Below, piece by piece: positions 46,119 to 58,072 of a DNA stretch of 64,000 nucleotides. The notes under the pieces are model-generated. The model made no database searches. It was not told the origin of the DNA and saw only the letters and a program-made list of their open reading frames with translations. The first letter of the stretch is position 1. Every line of letters begins with the position of its first letter. The translations under genes were made by a program, and so were the position numbers. The stretch comes from Erigeron canadensis (Eukaryota; Streptophyta; Magnoliopsida; Asterales; Asteraceae), in the NCBI RefSeq assembly GCF_010389155.1, contig NC_057765.1:42799559-42863558 (forward strand). Direction: 5' to 3'.

Positions 46119-46818
46119 TACTACTGATCTTTGAAAAATTGCAAACTAGCATCATCTATAAGAGAGTAACTTAAAAAAAGATCAATTTATGTAGCGATCG
46201 AGTTGGTGAAGTGGCTAGAGGTTGAGTTGTTGATGGGGATGACAAATAAGATTGAGTGAGGTGAGTAAATATATAGGGATAAAAGGAAATTAGGGGGCCA
46301 CTACACTACTTGTGAGTTGTGATGGAAAGTAGAAAAAGGACAAATCAAATTAGCATCTTGCAAAGGATATGCTATTGGCAAAACACATAAAAGTGCCCAT
46401 GCAACATGTTCCTTGTTGGCCACAACTAGATTCTCAACTTTTATGATACCACTCGTTCCTAGCTTAATGTAGTTAGTATATGTTAGCAATGCATAATATC
46501 CATCTTCATTTTGATGATATATGCGATATTTCCAACCTATACATGTAGATGTTGATCGAGTCGTACGGTATTCCTTTTATCACCTGAAAGAATATTAGAA
46601 ATGTTTGGAACTCAACCCGTATCTTAAATAACGAGATGCTAATCACCGTTATAAGTATTCTAAAGGAAAAATAAAAGAGTTATCATCTATATCGAACTTA
46701 AGTTCTTGGTTAAATCGGGAGTTTCCCCGACCAGTTGGGCTGATTATCACTGGCTTATTTGTAATTGATAATGTTTAATTTCAAGAATAATTATTAAACT
46801 TAGTCACTAATAATTCTT

Positions 46819-46858
<40 letters not shown>

Positions 46859-47263
46859 CGTTTATTCAGTTCTTCAAATTTAGGTTTCGTCAAAATGTTA
46901 AAATCAAATCAAAATTTGGTGGACGGATCAAATCCTGAAATTTAGTGGAATATGTTGGTCAATATCTATCACCAAATTTAAGTTGAGGTGCTAATTTATA
47001 ACTAGTAGTCAAAGGTTTACTAAAATTAATACACACGTGTGCAATGATTTTGAGCAAGTCCAAAATAACCTTGTAACACGTCTTGTAATTGGATTGGGAC
47101 TCACGGTCGTAAAATCTCCCAAATATTCGCGATTTCGTATACCTTATTTCTTTCCATATATAATTTACATATTTTAGGATTTTAGAGTTTTATAACATAT
47201 AGATTTTCAGGTAGAAATTTTTTTTGCTAGGCCTTTTTTTAGGGTATTTTTCTTTCGAACGAT
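46119..47263. other. Intergenic; SINE-like repeat and AT microsatellite
   Basis: 46615-46765 is a dispersed repeat with tRNA-like boxes on the minus strand, related to 33727-33898. 46819-46854 is an (AT)n microsatellite of about 18 units. The last few hundred bases should contain the NC2-alpha promoter. Confidence 0.5.
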
Positions 47264-49369
47264 ATGAGAAAGAAGCTTGATACACGTTTCCCAGCGGTAC
47301 GTAAATTATATGCGATAGTTAGAATCTGCAAAATATATATTGAAAACACGTTATATGTTTTCGATTAATGTTGTTATGTCCAAAAACCTATGATATAATT
47401 TGTGTTTTCATGGGAGATAATTTGGTTGTACATTATATGACTTATTTGATTCGTTAGATAATTTCTAGTCTTTATTCGTATGATCTTTTATACTTATTGG
47501 TTTAGATGACTCAAATATCTAACGTTATGGTTATTTATTTTTAATAGGCGCGAATTAAAAAGATAATGCAGGCTGATGAGGATGTTGGGAAAATTGCTTT
47601 GGCTGTTCCTCTTCTAGTATGTAAGTAAGCAATATCATTATATATGTTTTGACAACGAAATTCGTATATGCATGGTCGATTAGTAGGCATGTTGTATTAT
47701 ATTCTGTGAAAATAATAATTCTGAGGGGTCGGAAAACCAAATTAATCAATCGTGCTCAGTGACACCTTCTTCAAGTCGTCACAAAGCAATCAACCATATA
47801 GTAAGGCTTACATTCGCCTAATTCGTCTAGACCTTATGATTTGCCTGCTTGCGAGTTTTAATACCGCTTGAAAAATAAGATTGCTTGCAAGACCAAATCG
47901 CGATGAGATTTGCCCAAATCACAAGGGCTAAAACGGGTAAATGGATGAGGTTTTCCCTGTTTGGGTTCCTTGGGATGGCGAGCCTTTTTTGACCCAAATG
48001 TATGCAGCGTAATTAGGTATCCCTGTGACCGTTTTCAACGGTTTCCATGGCCACCCCCAAGATGTTTTTACCCGCGAGGTTTTGAATTTGAGACCTCTTC
48101 TAAGGAAACATGACGCCTAACCACTAGACCATCTTAGTGGTGGTTTCTAAATCACAAGGCTCCTTTTGCAAAATGGCCAAATTTCTGCCAAATTGCAAGA
48201 CCATATCGCAAGGTTCAGTTATTTTACGAAAATATAGCAAAAAAAGTTGTAACCAGCCAATATTAGGTTGGTTCTTTGGCACTTAAACTTATTTTCTGGT
48301 ATTTTATTTCATGCCAAAGTATTTAAACCTTCAAGTGTAGCTATTCTTTGTATTTATGTTTTTACAAGATCTTTAACATTTATACTTCTACTTGATGAAT
48401 GCAGCTAAATCTTTAGAATTATTTCTACAAGATCTTTGTGACCGGACATACGAAATCACTCTTCAAAGTAGAGCGAAGACTTTGAATTCTGCGCACTTGT
48501 TAGTATTTCATGACTGACCCGTTATTAAGTACGTAGTCCTGTTATATCTATTATATATGCTGATGTTGACTCAGTTTCATTATTTTTTTATTTGCAGAAA
48601 GCAATGTGTGCAGAGCTTTAATGTGTTTGACTTCTTGAGAGATATCGTTAGTAAGGTTCCTGATCTTGGTGGTACTGATGCTGCAGGGGAGGATAGACCT
48701 GCAACTAAACGAAGGTTTGCACGTCTTTTACATAAAAGTTTGCATAGTTTTTGACTTTTTGGAATAAAATTTTAGTTTCTAAGTTAAATAGTTTGGTTTC
48801 AAGCAGGAAAGTTGCTGATGATGACCATAATGAAGTAAGCGATGAAGATTTAAAAACGGACGTGCTGGTAAGATGATATATATTTATAATCTAAGTTGTT
48901 TTCTTTTGCTCTCATAGAAAGTCTCAAAGTCACTCACTTTTATTTATAATTGCAGCCAGAGACTTCCCATGCCAACGGGGGTGGCCGAGGAAGAAGGGGT
49001 GGAAGAGGCCGTGGTAGAATTAGTCGAGTAGAGAGAGAAGCAAATGCAGATAAACAAAAACAGACCCTTGATTCTATAGAAGATAGTGATTCAAAAGACA
49101 GTCACATTTCAGCAGCTGGGAAGACTAAAGACACAGTCAACGTTAGGAACTTTGACCTCAACTTAGACTTGGATGAGAATGGCGAAGCCATACCCATATT
49201 GACTACACCGGCTACTCCAGTTGTCCTGTCACCACCACCAACTGTTGAAATGATTCCTGTTGAATATCCTGGGTGGTCATTGGCGGATGTGGAGAAAATG
49301 GCAATTGACCCGGTCCACTTTGCTAACTATAGTGTAGATGAAGATGAGGAAGATTATGATGAAGAATGA
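47264..49369 (+). CDS. NC2-alpha (DRAP1-type) histone-fold transcription corepressor
   Basis: NC2-alpha pairs with NC2-beta (Dr1) and clamps TBP on promoters, blocking TFIIA/TFIIB entry. Six exons (47264-47296, 47548-47620, 48405-48498, 48598-48714, 48807-48867, 48956-49369), with consistent phases and GT-AG introns, give 263 residues. The first 11-residue exon MRKKLDTRFPA and exon 2 RIKKIMQADEDVGKIALAVP start the H2A-like histone fold, which continues through FLQDLCDRTYEITLQ and VQSFNVFDFLRDIVSKVPD (about residues 8-100). Then come a basic GGGRGRRGGRGRGR stretch, a DLNLDLDENGE motif and an acidic tail (DEDEEDYDEE), as in plant NC2-alpha. Exon 3 ends with a GTTAGT donor. A SINE lies in intron 2. 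The tiny first exon makes the start easy to miss. The gene appears intact. Confidence 0.94.
47930..48148 (-). mobile_element. tRNA-derived SINE in NC2-alpha intron 2
   Basis: On the minus strand A-box words (TGGTCTAGTGGTTAGGCG) and a B-box-like word (GGTCTCAAATTCAAAACC) head a 219-bp insertion. It is flanked by AAATCACAAGGGCT (47916-47929) and AAATCACAAGGCT (48149-48161), a 13-bp target duplication with one length difference. Oriented against the host gene. Confidence 0.8.
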
Positions 49370-50375
49370 TGCCTGCGTTATTGATTGAATTCACCGTACA
49401 GGTTGACTTACAAGGTTCCTTGTCGTCTTTTTTAGTAACGAGATTGTAGATGCTAACGTAGGTAGACAGACAGATAGACAATTCTGTAAACTAAGAAACA
49501 AGGAGAAGTTGGTAGTAGCAAATCTCGAGGGCAGTGCACAAAGATTGAAATTAGTAGAAATTTCTGTTGCTTCGTATGAAATTGGCCCGTTTATGTTATA
49601 GAATCGCCTTGCATTTTGAATGTTGATACTAGGTGAGCGAAAGAACCTGTCTTGTATATGTTGATGATGAACTATTATCTGGATAAAAATCAGTTCAATG
49701 AGATAGTCCTAAACTTTTGATTAATACTTCAATCTAACTAGCTAGTCTGTTTCTTTCAAATGCTGTATTGTTTAATTTGAGGCCGATTGACTGAATCTTT
49801 CAGACGTCTCCTAAGTGTTCCAAATTAACAAAATCAGTTAGTATAACCTGTCAATTAAAATTGTTTTATGCGTTTTTGTCTCTACCATCATTTCTTGTAG
49901 CACCGATTGCCTATAGAAGCATTATTAATCCGAATTTACATAACGCCTGGTCCTCCAAGATTTTAAGTTTGTGGGCCAGAAACACATAATTGTGGACTGA
50001 TATACGATTTACAAGTAATTATTGTGAATGAATTTACAATATATATATATTTCTTACATAAGTATATATTGATATATACTTGCAGAGTGTTGCAAGAACG
50101 TACAGCTTATTAACAAGAAAGAAAATCATCGATTTGTTAAGTTGCACATCCGGTTGAAGCTTCTTAGCACTCTCACCTGCACATGAAACATAGAAGCAAA
50201 TTATAAAACTTTTTAAAACTCATAAAAAGTGGCTTAGATACGCCCGTCTGAATCACATTCCAATATAGGTTGGGAGTTTGAATGACATTTGGTCGTATGA
50301 ACAATTTGAAGAAGCATCAACAATACGAACATAATTAAGATGATTTAATTACCAGATGGAAGTTCAGTTGCAGCA
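49370..50375. other. NC2-alpha 3' UTR and intergenic DNA
   Basis: No gene seen between the NC2-alpha stop and the cystatin stop; the two genes converge here. Confidence 0.5.
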
Positions 50376-50976
50376 TCAGACAAGTTTGAACTCCTGCAAT
50401 TCCTTGAAGTTCTCCCATGGCTTAACCCAGACCTTGGCTTCATAAGTTTTGGTCTCGCCGCCTTCATTTACTTCAACTGTGATGTAGTATATCATACCCT
50501 GCACTACCTGCTCCTTTGCATTCACCACCTTCCCAAACTCCACCTCTGCATTCTACACAAAATGAAAATGTATATTTCTCCGTCCATCATTTCTTTGTTA
50601 TCACAAACTAATTATGCAACATCCGACAATATATCAAACGTACATAACTAAACGATTTTTGTTTGATTTCCGGTCAATATTACTCAACAAAGACAAAAAT
50701 AGATGAATCATGCATATATTGGATCAACATTACCAAACTTTACCAAAACATATATATGGATCATCCAACACATGCATCATCCTAAATTAAGTCAATGAAA
50801 TGGCTAATATTAAATTTTCTTTTAATCAACCAAATTAAGATTCCACAATCTAAGAAGCTACGTACACAGATGTATATTACCTGCTTCTTCTTGTGTTCCT
50901 CGACAGCGAATCGAGCAAGGTTGTCAATCTCATCGCTGTTTGCCTTAGACTCGGTAATGTCTCCACAAGTTGCCAT
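50376..50976 (-). CDS. Phytocystatin (cysteine protease inhibitor)
   Basis: Two exons, 50976-50881 and 50552-50376, phase 0, encode 90 residues. Plant cystatins inhibit papain-type proteases through three contact sites. The central QVVQG loop (the QxVxG motif), the C-terminal Pro-Trp in KPWENF and the plant-specific helix motif [12 protein letters not shown] are all present. The usual N-terminal glycine is probably the one in TCGDI. No signal peptide is visible, so the protein should be cytosolic, unlike secreted members of the family. The gene order of helix motif in exon 1 and inhibitory loops in exon 2 is normal for the family. Function in controlling endogenous proteases or in defence against insects is known for the family, not shown here. 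Confidence 0.95.
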
Positions 50977-51734
50977 TTTTTAAAATTTGTTCCTGGGTTA
51001 CAAAGGGAATTATGGCATGGCAGAATTCTTTAGAACAATATATCAATAAAATTGAAGGTGATAAAAAATATACGAACAAGCAGCAGCAATGCAAGGGGAT
51101 ATTTGCACGTGGGTGAAAAACAATAATGTAACATTCATATTTTACAAGGTTATTAATCATTATGCTATAGTATTTTTTTTTTCTCTTAACAACAATGTAA
51201 ATTTATAATTTAAATTAAACCGTAGTACGTTTTCTCATTAACTTGCTTCTTAAACGGCACAAATCTAGACTAGTGTGTAATGGAAAATGATAAATCCTTC
51301 TAACCAAATAACATAATAATCCTCCTAATACATAACAAGGTGACATGTGGTATCAACTAATTCTCTTTCCTAACCTTGCCCCTGATTTTTCCAAATGCCG
51401 TCATTTCATAGTTATGAGTATTATTAGGCTATTTGGTTAGGAAGATTAATCATTTCCCATGTGTAACATAGAAGCCAGTATGATCCTACATTCCATCTCA
51501 AAGAATCACTTGATTAATTAATAAAAAGTGTAATAGTTAATCAATAATATTCGATATTCATCATTGATTGATGAAAAGTGTAATCATTGCATTATGTAAT
51601 CGATAATCTTCAACATATAGACCTGTTGTTACAAAACAAACCTCCTTTTTAGAACATTTGGTAGTGTTTAACAAATTTTTGTACGTGATAACAAAAACAA
51701 GTTAATTACACTTCATCAAATAAAACATTATTTA
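50977..51734. other. Cystatin upstream region and intergenic DNA
   Basis: AT-rich; should contain the cystatin promoter. 51290-51480 has two loosely inverted copies of an AAATAACATAATAATCC-like stretch (around 51300 and 51425), perhaps a small MITE. Confidence 0.4.
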
Positions 51735-53100
51735 TCCCGAAGAGAGTAACAATGATGATAAAGTTATTTGGAAAATTAATGATGGAAAGGAGGTTGAATT
51801 TGCTATGCACATGGTATGGAATGATTTGAGAGGAAATGAGAGTGTTGTTAATTGGAACAAGATTGTTTGGTTCACACAAGGCATACCAAGTCACATGTTC
51901 ACAAGGATGGAGCCAAAATATTTTTTATAAGGGGGTAAATTTAAGAGTCGTGTATTATATTTACGAGAGTTATTTCTGGAAAAAAGTTTTAAAAAAATGG
52001 GCTTAGCCCGAGAATAGAAAAATAGACTCCTAAAAGAATTTGGTTAACGTCGGGTTTTGTCAGATTATCAACGATCAGTTGAGAAGACCGGGTTAGCATA
52101 GGTGAGTGTCGGCTATGTAAATATCTATCTTTTACATGAACATTGGTATTTGCAATTTTATTAGAACAATGATATACAATTTAGCCTTTACAGATATTTT
52201 TTACATGACTATTGTGATTACTATTATATACTAATTTGAAAAGAAAATAGCATTTTCACATACAACTATACTATATTAATGTACAACACATATACCCAAC
52301 CAATATAAACACTTTCTTCATTAACCCTTCAACTTTACCCCTCAAGTCACATCTAACTTGGGAGAATCCACCTTTGTTGAACCTCTCTTTTTTAACTCTA
52401 TTAAAAAACAAAACAACTCAAAGTTTTTACTCTATCTATAGAAAATTTATATTAAAACTAATGCTTCCAACATAAATAACGTACTTTCAAAGAAGAAGCT
52501 TATGACAACTACCGTGACATTTGTTTGTATTCATTCGTATGTATTTTTTATTTATTTATAGTTCAAATATACATCTAAAAAATTACATTGTACCAAAATT
52601 GGAATAGGGGCAGTTGTCCCCACTGCCCCCAAGGTAAAACCGTCTCTGCATGTTCATAATGTGGTTGGCTGTGCAGGAAAGGCTGCAGACACAAGATAGA
52701 ATAAGAATATGGAATAAGGATTATGATATGAAATGCCCATCGTGTAACAGTTGCGAAGATTCACACGAGCATCTCTTTTTCCAGTATCAATTCTCTAGAA
52801 CAATTTGGGGAGAAAATAATTAAGAAGAGTTCTTTACAAGGTATTTCTGAAAATTGTAGAGGCATCATCAATGTAATGTCAAACAAATGTACCAATAATG
52901 TTGTTGCTAATGTGGTGGAAAGACTCATTCTAGGGGCAACCATATACCATATTTGAAAAGAAAGAAACAAGAGGCTTTTTGTGAATGAGAAAAGGGATGA
53001 AATTGCAATTATTGAGGCTATAAGTAATAGCATTAAGTTGAGGCTTCTGCCAGAATTTATCAAGTGGATGAGGAATACAAAAGATGGGGTATACAACCTA
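51735..53100 (+). pseudogene. LINE reverse-transcriptase C-terminal remnant (zf-RVT)
   Basis: The plus strand reads WKINDGKEVEF, VVNWNKIVWFTQGIPSHMF and then, after a 747-bp insertion, MWLAVQERLQTQDRI, CPSCNSCEDSHEHLFFQ and FSRTIW. This is the C-terminal zinc-binding region of plant non-LTR retrotransposon reverse transcriptases. Stops and gaps follow. Nothing of the polymerase or endonuclease remains, and no poly-A tail or target duplication was found. Confidence 0.75.
51902..52648. mobile_element. hAT-type non-autonomous element inside the LINE remnant
   Basis: 747 bp, starting CAAGGATGGAGCC and, from the right end, CAGAGACGG. Flanked by a perfect 8-bp duplication CATGTTCA (51894-51901, 52649-52656). 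Removing it restores the continuous LINE reading frame, which confirms the boundaries. Same family as 3969-4618 (shared GGGGGCAGT- and ATTTTGGTACAATGTA-like subterminal words). Confidence 0.88.
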
Positions 53101-53690
53101 ACTTTGTGGACAAGATGTGGGATTAATGAGGACTGAAATTGTGATTATGAGTGGATTTGCAGAATGAGTTTGGCATACAGAAGTTGAATAGAAGTGGAAG
53201 ATAGATCAAGTGCAAGTTGTTTTGAGAATGAATATAGTTTATGCAGAATATGAAATGTAATTTCTATAGCTTTGGCTTCTTATGTGGTATATGGACATGT
53301 CCATAATATCAGTTTGAAGTCTACTTTTAAATAGCTTGAATTTTTGTTAATATATACTTCACATTTCACCCAAAAAAAAACATTATTTATAAAATAATAA
53401 AAATAACAGTAATTACATGTATTTCATTTTAAAGAAAGGATAAAAGGTAAACATATCGACGATTCATCTCAACAAAACTAAGATTTCAAGTTTTTAACAT
53501 GATATTAGTCAATGTCTAGTTTTTGATAATGTGCACTAAAAGTCTAAAACACATGGAATCCCATTTAATAAATTTAAAGTCTTAAAAATACACCCAAAAA
53601 AAGAAGAAAAAAATGTAAATATAAATATATAATTAGAATTAGAATGTGATTAACCCGTAGAAGGTGAAAAAAAGGAAAGTGTGTAAAGCA
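53101..53690. other. Intergenic, nothing recognised
   Basis: AT-rich DNA between the LINE remnant and the cyclin promoter. Confidence 0.4.
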
Positions 53691-53697
53691 CGAATAT

Positions 53698-53770
53698 AAC
53701 CGTTGCGTCATCCAAAACGATCCAACGGTCCACATTCAAAATCGAAATAACGAAAATATGACCGTTTGTA
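53698..53770 (+). promoter_or_regulatory. MSA-type (Myb3R) elements of the cyclin promoter
   Basis: Three AACGG/CCGTT cores lie within 70 bases: AACCGTTGCG (53698), TCCAACGGTCC (53721) and GACCGTTTG (53760). The first two fit the M-specific activator consensus at all but one position. In plants these elements bind three-repeat Myb proteins and drive G2/M expression of B-type cyclins, which matches the downstream gene. Confidence 0.75.
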
Positions 53771-54070
53771 AAAACAAGGGCGCGTCATATACATCTACAA
53801 TACCCAATTAAAACCCCCCAAAAAATTTCACTTTCTTTCATCACATCATCAAACCCTAAAATACACCCAGTTCGGAAAAAAGATAAAAATCGAAACTTTC
53901 AAGAGCTATTATAATCTTTGCAGAATAACGAAAGCCCGATCGTGGCGACCGAAAACTCAGTAGAAGGGAGGGAGGCAAATAATAGCCGTCTCCAGTCATT
54001 TTTCTCGTCTATTTTGACGAGTATCGGTGGTGTTTTCGGTCATAGTCAAGAAGATCAACAAGTCGAAGAT

Positions 54071-56902
54071 ATGACGTCTAGAGAAACTGCTGTTCTTCCC
54101 ATTCGACAACAACCCGTTAATGGTATTCTCTTTACTTTTCTTTTTTTTTTTTTATTTCTTGAAATCTATTTTTGTCTTTCTTTCGGTTTTTATTGATACA
54201 TTATGTGTAAAGATTTAAAGATCTGCTTAAATTACTTACATTTTTGACTGTTTATTGTTTATTTGTGTTAAATTTTAGATCTTGGGTTTCTAAAATGCAC
54301 ATAGTGATTATATTTAGTCCTCGAATTTTTGTGTTATTATATATATTTATATTATATATCATCTGTTCTTAGAAATCTGATTATAATATATTAGTACTGT
54401 ATGATTTATGAAAATATAAGATGTGGGTTATGATGGGTTTGTCATAATTATGGTTGTTTCATCGGTTGAAAGTAATTTAGGTCTAGGGTTTTAGAATTCA
54501 AGAGTTTGATTTAGTTTTAAACAGGGGTGACAAAATGGGTGGGTTAGTCGGGTTGGGTAACGAGTCAAAGTAGATAAAGGTTAAAACTTTTTAGTTTTAA
54601 TGGATGGTAGATACAGGTCAAAGTAGACAAAATGGGCAGGTCAGTCGGGTTGGGTAACAAGTCAAAGTAGATAAAGGTTAAAACTTTATAGTTTTAATGG
54701 ATGGTAGATACAGGTCAAAGTAGACAAAATGGGCGGGTCAGTCGGGCTGGGAAAAAATGGCTTTTTCGTGTACAATTTCTTGAAACTAGTAAACACATAG
54801 GTTTAGTAAATCAAGAATTGGTTCAGTTTTCAAGTTGTGGGGTTTGATACTTTCTATAGAAAGAATGGCTTTGAATAATTAGTTTTTCTTAAAGTTAATG
54901 ATGATGATACAGTCAGAGGTGTAGATTTAATGGATGGATTTGGAGAATTTCTCTTTATTATCTACAAATTTAGATGTTTTGGTTGGATCTTACGAGTAGT
55001 ACTTAATTGCATATTTGGTTATATTTTTAAATCTTTGAGTTACAATTGTTTCTTGAATGAATGGAGTCTGGTTTTTCTGTAGCTTTGAATGATTAGTTTT
55101 TCTTAAAGTTAATGATGATGATATAGTCAGAGGTGTAGATTTAATGGAGGATTTGGAGAAGTCTCTTTATTATCTACAAATTTAGATGTTTTGGTTGGGT
55201 TTTTGTACTTAATCACAGATTTGGTTATATTTTTAAATCTTTGAGTTACAATGGTTTCTTAAATGAATGGAGTCTGGTTTTTCTGTAGCAGCAGAGGTAA
55301 AGCAGAAGAATGCAGGACAAGTGGAGCGAAGGAACAGGCGAGCCCTTGGTGATATTGGAAATCTTGCGATTATTCCCGGTGTTGAAACTGGGAAACCAAC
55401 TCAGATTAATCGACCAATTACAAGGTTGATATCCATCTACTCTTCAGTTTTATGACAAAATATAGTTTTGCTCTTGAGTCAAATTTGATGAGACATTGTT
55501 GATTGTGCTCAGGAATTTTCGTAAGCAACTAGTATCAAATGCACAAGCCGCAGTAGATAAGAATGTGAAGGTATATAAACTTTATGTTACCAAAGCCGAA
55601 TTAGTGATATGTTGTATGTATATCAAAATGTGATGCATTTTGTTTTGTTTGAACCTCAATGCAGAAAACAGAAGTAGAAGCTAACAATGGGAATGTAGCA
55701 AAGAAAAACAATGAAGAGACCCCAAGAAGGTCGAAAAAGCCTTCAAAGTCACTAACTTCTGTCCTTACTGCTCGAAGCAAGGTAGCTTGGCCATTGAAGT
55801 TTTAATTTTACAACTTTTAAATTTCATGCCCCCAAAAGCTGATTCTGATTCTCGTAGTACAGCTTGCTTGTGGGATCACTACAAAACCGAAAGATCCAGT
55901 GGTTAACATAGATGAATCAGATGCCAACAATGAATTGGCAGAAGTGGAATACGTTGAAGATATTTACAGGTTCTACAAGCTCTCAGAGACTGAAGGCGGT
56001 TTACGTGATTACATGAGTTCACAGCCTGATCTAAATGCCAAAATGCGAGCCATTTTGATTGACTGGCTAATTGAAGTTCACAGGAAGTTTGAACTAATGC
56101 CCGAGAGTCTTTATCTCACCATCAACATTGTTGATCGTTACCTATCTGTGAGAACTGTTCCTCGAAAAGAATTTCAGTTAGTTGGTATCAGTGCAATGCT
56201 CATGGCATGCAAATACGAGGAGATATGGCCACCAGAAGTCAATGATTTGATTGCGATATCTGATAATGCATACTGCAGAGAGCAGATCCTGGCCATGGAG
56301 AAAGCGATTCTGGGTCATCTAGGTTGGATCTTGACTGTTCCAACACCCTATGTGTTTCTCATGCGGTACACAAAAGCTTCACTTCCTTCTGATAACGAGG
56401 TACATAATGAAAATTCACAAGTTAAAATATGAAATATGAATGAAGAAACTGACAGCTTTTTTGTTGTTGAACACAGACGGAGAATATGGTGTTCTTCTTG
56501 ACTGAACTCGGGTTGATGCACTACTTAATTATCATGACCAACAGCCCTTCAAAACTAGCTGCTTCTGCTGTTTATGCAGCTAGGTGCACCCTAGATAAGA
56601 CCCCGGCTTGGACTGAAACACTCAAGTATCACACTGGTTACAATGAAGATGAACTAAAGTGAGTGTTTTTGTCATGTGCGTATTGTATTTGATGTTTCTA
56701 TATCTTGATATTGAGTTTGGAAAATTTGTTGTTTTTGGACAGGGATTGTGCAAAGAGTTTGGTGAGTTTGCATGCTTGTGCCAGTGAAAACAAATTGAAG
56801 GCTGTGTATAGGAAGTTTGTAAATACTGACAAAGGTGCGGTGGCTCTTTTCCCTCCAGCGAAGAATCTTGTAGCTGAAATTGGTAGTGGTGGATTGCTGT
56901 GA
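54071..56902 (+). CDS. CYCB1: Mitotic B-type cyclin
   Basis: B-type cyclins activate CDKs at G2/M in the nucleus and are destroyed in anaphase. Seven exons (54071-54122, 55289-55424, 55513-55570, 55665-55781, 55863-56399, 56477-56658, 56743-56902) give 413 residues. The N-terminus MTSRETAVLPIRQQ is B1-like. The destruction box RRALGDIGN is in exon 2. Exon 5 holds the first cyclin fold: YVEDIYRFYK, MRAILIDWLIEVHRKFEL, YLTINIVDRYLS, ACKYEEIWPP. Exons 6-7 hold the second fold. The sequence ends LVAEIGSGGLL. The exon 2 acceptor is a triple NAG (TAGCAGCAG), all three sites in frame. The reading frame stays open for 150 bases upstream of the ATG but without a start codon. The subgroup symbol is by resemblance only. 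Confidence 0.94.
54535..54760. repeat. 103-bp tandem repeat in cyclin intron 1
   Basis: Two adjacent, nearly identical units containing GGTCAAAGTAGACAAAATGG and TCGGGTTGGGTAAC, with a third partial unit. Purely intronic; similar words occur at 20780-20890. Confidence 0.85.
54870..55292. repeat. 200-bp tandem duplication that includes the intron 1 acceptor
   Basis: 54880-55085 and 55090-55292 are about 90% identical by eye, each beginning near TTAGTTTTTCTTAAAG and ending GAGTCTGGTTTTTCTGTAGC. The intron therefore contains two copies of its own polypyrimidine tract and AG; the upstream AG (near 55081) is a potential decoy acceptor. Confidence 0.85.
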
Positions 56903-57400
56903 ACAAGCTGGTGTGGGCGCTATTCGTATGTAGTATTGATGTTTTGGTTGAGATCATTTTACTATTATGATCTTAATGTTTTATTACCGAATTAATACTG
57001 ATTTAGGGTGTTCTTTGTTTAATTTTGGATATTGATTTGGCTTTTTAGGCTACAAGTGTTTGTTATGAATGAAATTTGATGGTATTAGTTTATTATTCTT
57101 GGCATGATACTAGAAATTATAATTAATGGTCCTCCTTATATGGTCACAGTAATTAGTGATGTTATTATTATTATATTGTTTCCATTGTAAATATGGAACA
57201 TGGTCTTCTATTAATCTGTTTCATTCTAAAGGTTAAAACAGAAATTGTTACATATCAATTGTTTTACAACATAGACACACAGTGGTAATTGCTTTAACAA
57301 ACAAACTTGATTTAACAAAGAAACTTGTGTAACCTTGTGTTTAGAGTGTAATTGTTTTGACAACGAATTAAGACGGATGGGTCTTGTTTATACTATAAGA
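56903..57400. repeat. Cyclin 3' flank, present again at 60085-60510
   Basis: The words GCTATTCGTATGTAGT, GAGATCATTTTACTATTATG, CTGTTTCATTCTAAAGGT and GTAATTGCTTTAACAAAC occur in the same order in both places. The second copy carries an extra 120 bases (60212-60330). Confidence 0.85.
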
Positions 57401-58072
57401 TATGAAGTATTGAAGTTGAACTATGTAGACGTGGTTATTGCTGCATAAAGTTATAGCAGGTAAAGCGGTATTCTGCCATGTTTGAGCAAATCTTTGAAAA
57501 ATACATTAGAAGCTGTTGGTATATATAAATAAATGTTCAAAGCCATACCTTTCTAGCTCGACTGAAAGTTCTTAGGGTTGTTTACCATATTCTACACGTC
57601 AAAACTCGTCACAGCAGACAAAATCAATTAACTTGGCAAACATCCTATCTCTACAAAAGTAACAGATAGCAATAAGAGAAATATCTATAAAGTAGAAAAA
57701 CAGGGGAAATATGGTGATTCTGTGTGCTATATAGTCTAGGGACGAACAAAAGCAAAACCATGATCAAGTTATGACAATGAAATCATACACATCCAACTAT
57801 TTCCGGCTCATAAAGTTGAGAATGTATCAAACATCAAGGAACAAAAAAAAAAAAAAAAACGAGAGAGAGAACAACTCGTGTCCATGGAATTAATAAACTG
57901 GCATTGAACTACAACAGATACAAACATGCTAGTCATAATTTCGTTATACAGACATACTCCAATGACCTTAAACATGTAGCACAAATCCCCAAAAAGTATT
58001 TGGTGTACTTATTTCCAGCTTTCTATGATTTGTTGGTACAATCTTCAATCTCAAGACTTTTTCATTTCCAAA
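57401..58072. other. Intergenic, nothing recognised
   Basis: Includes the presumed 3' UTR of the PPR pseudogene. A poly-A run lies at 57845-57860. Confidence 0.4.
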
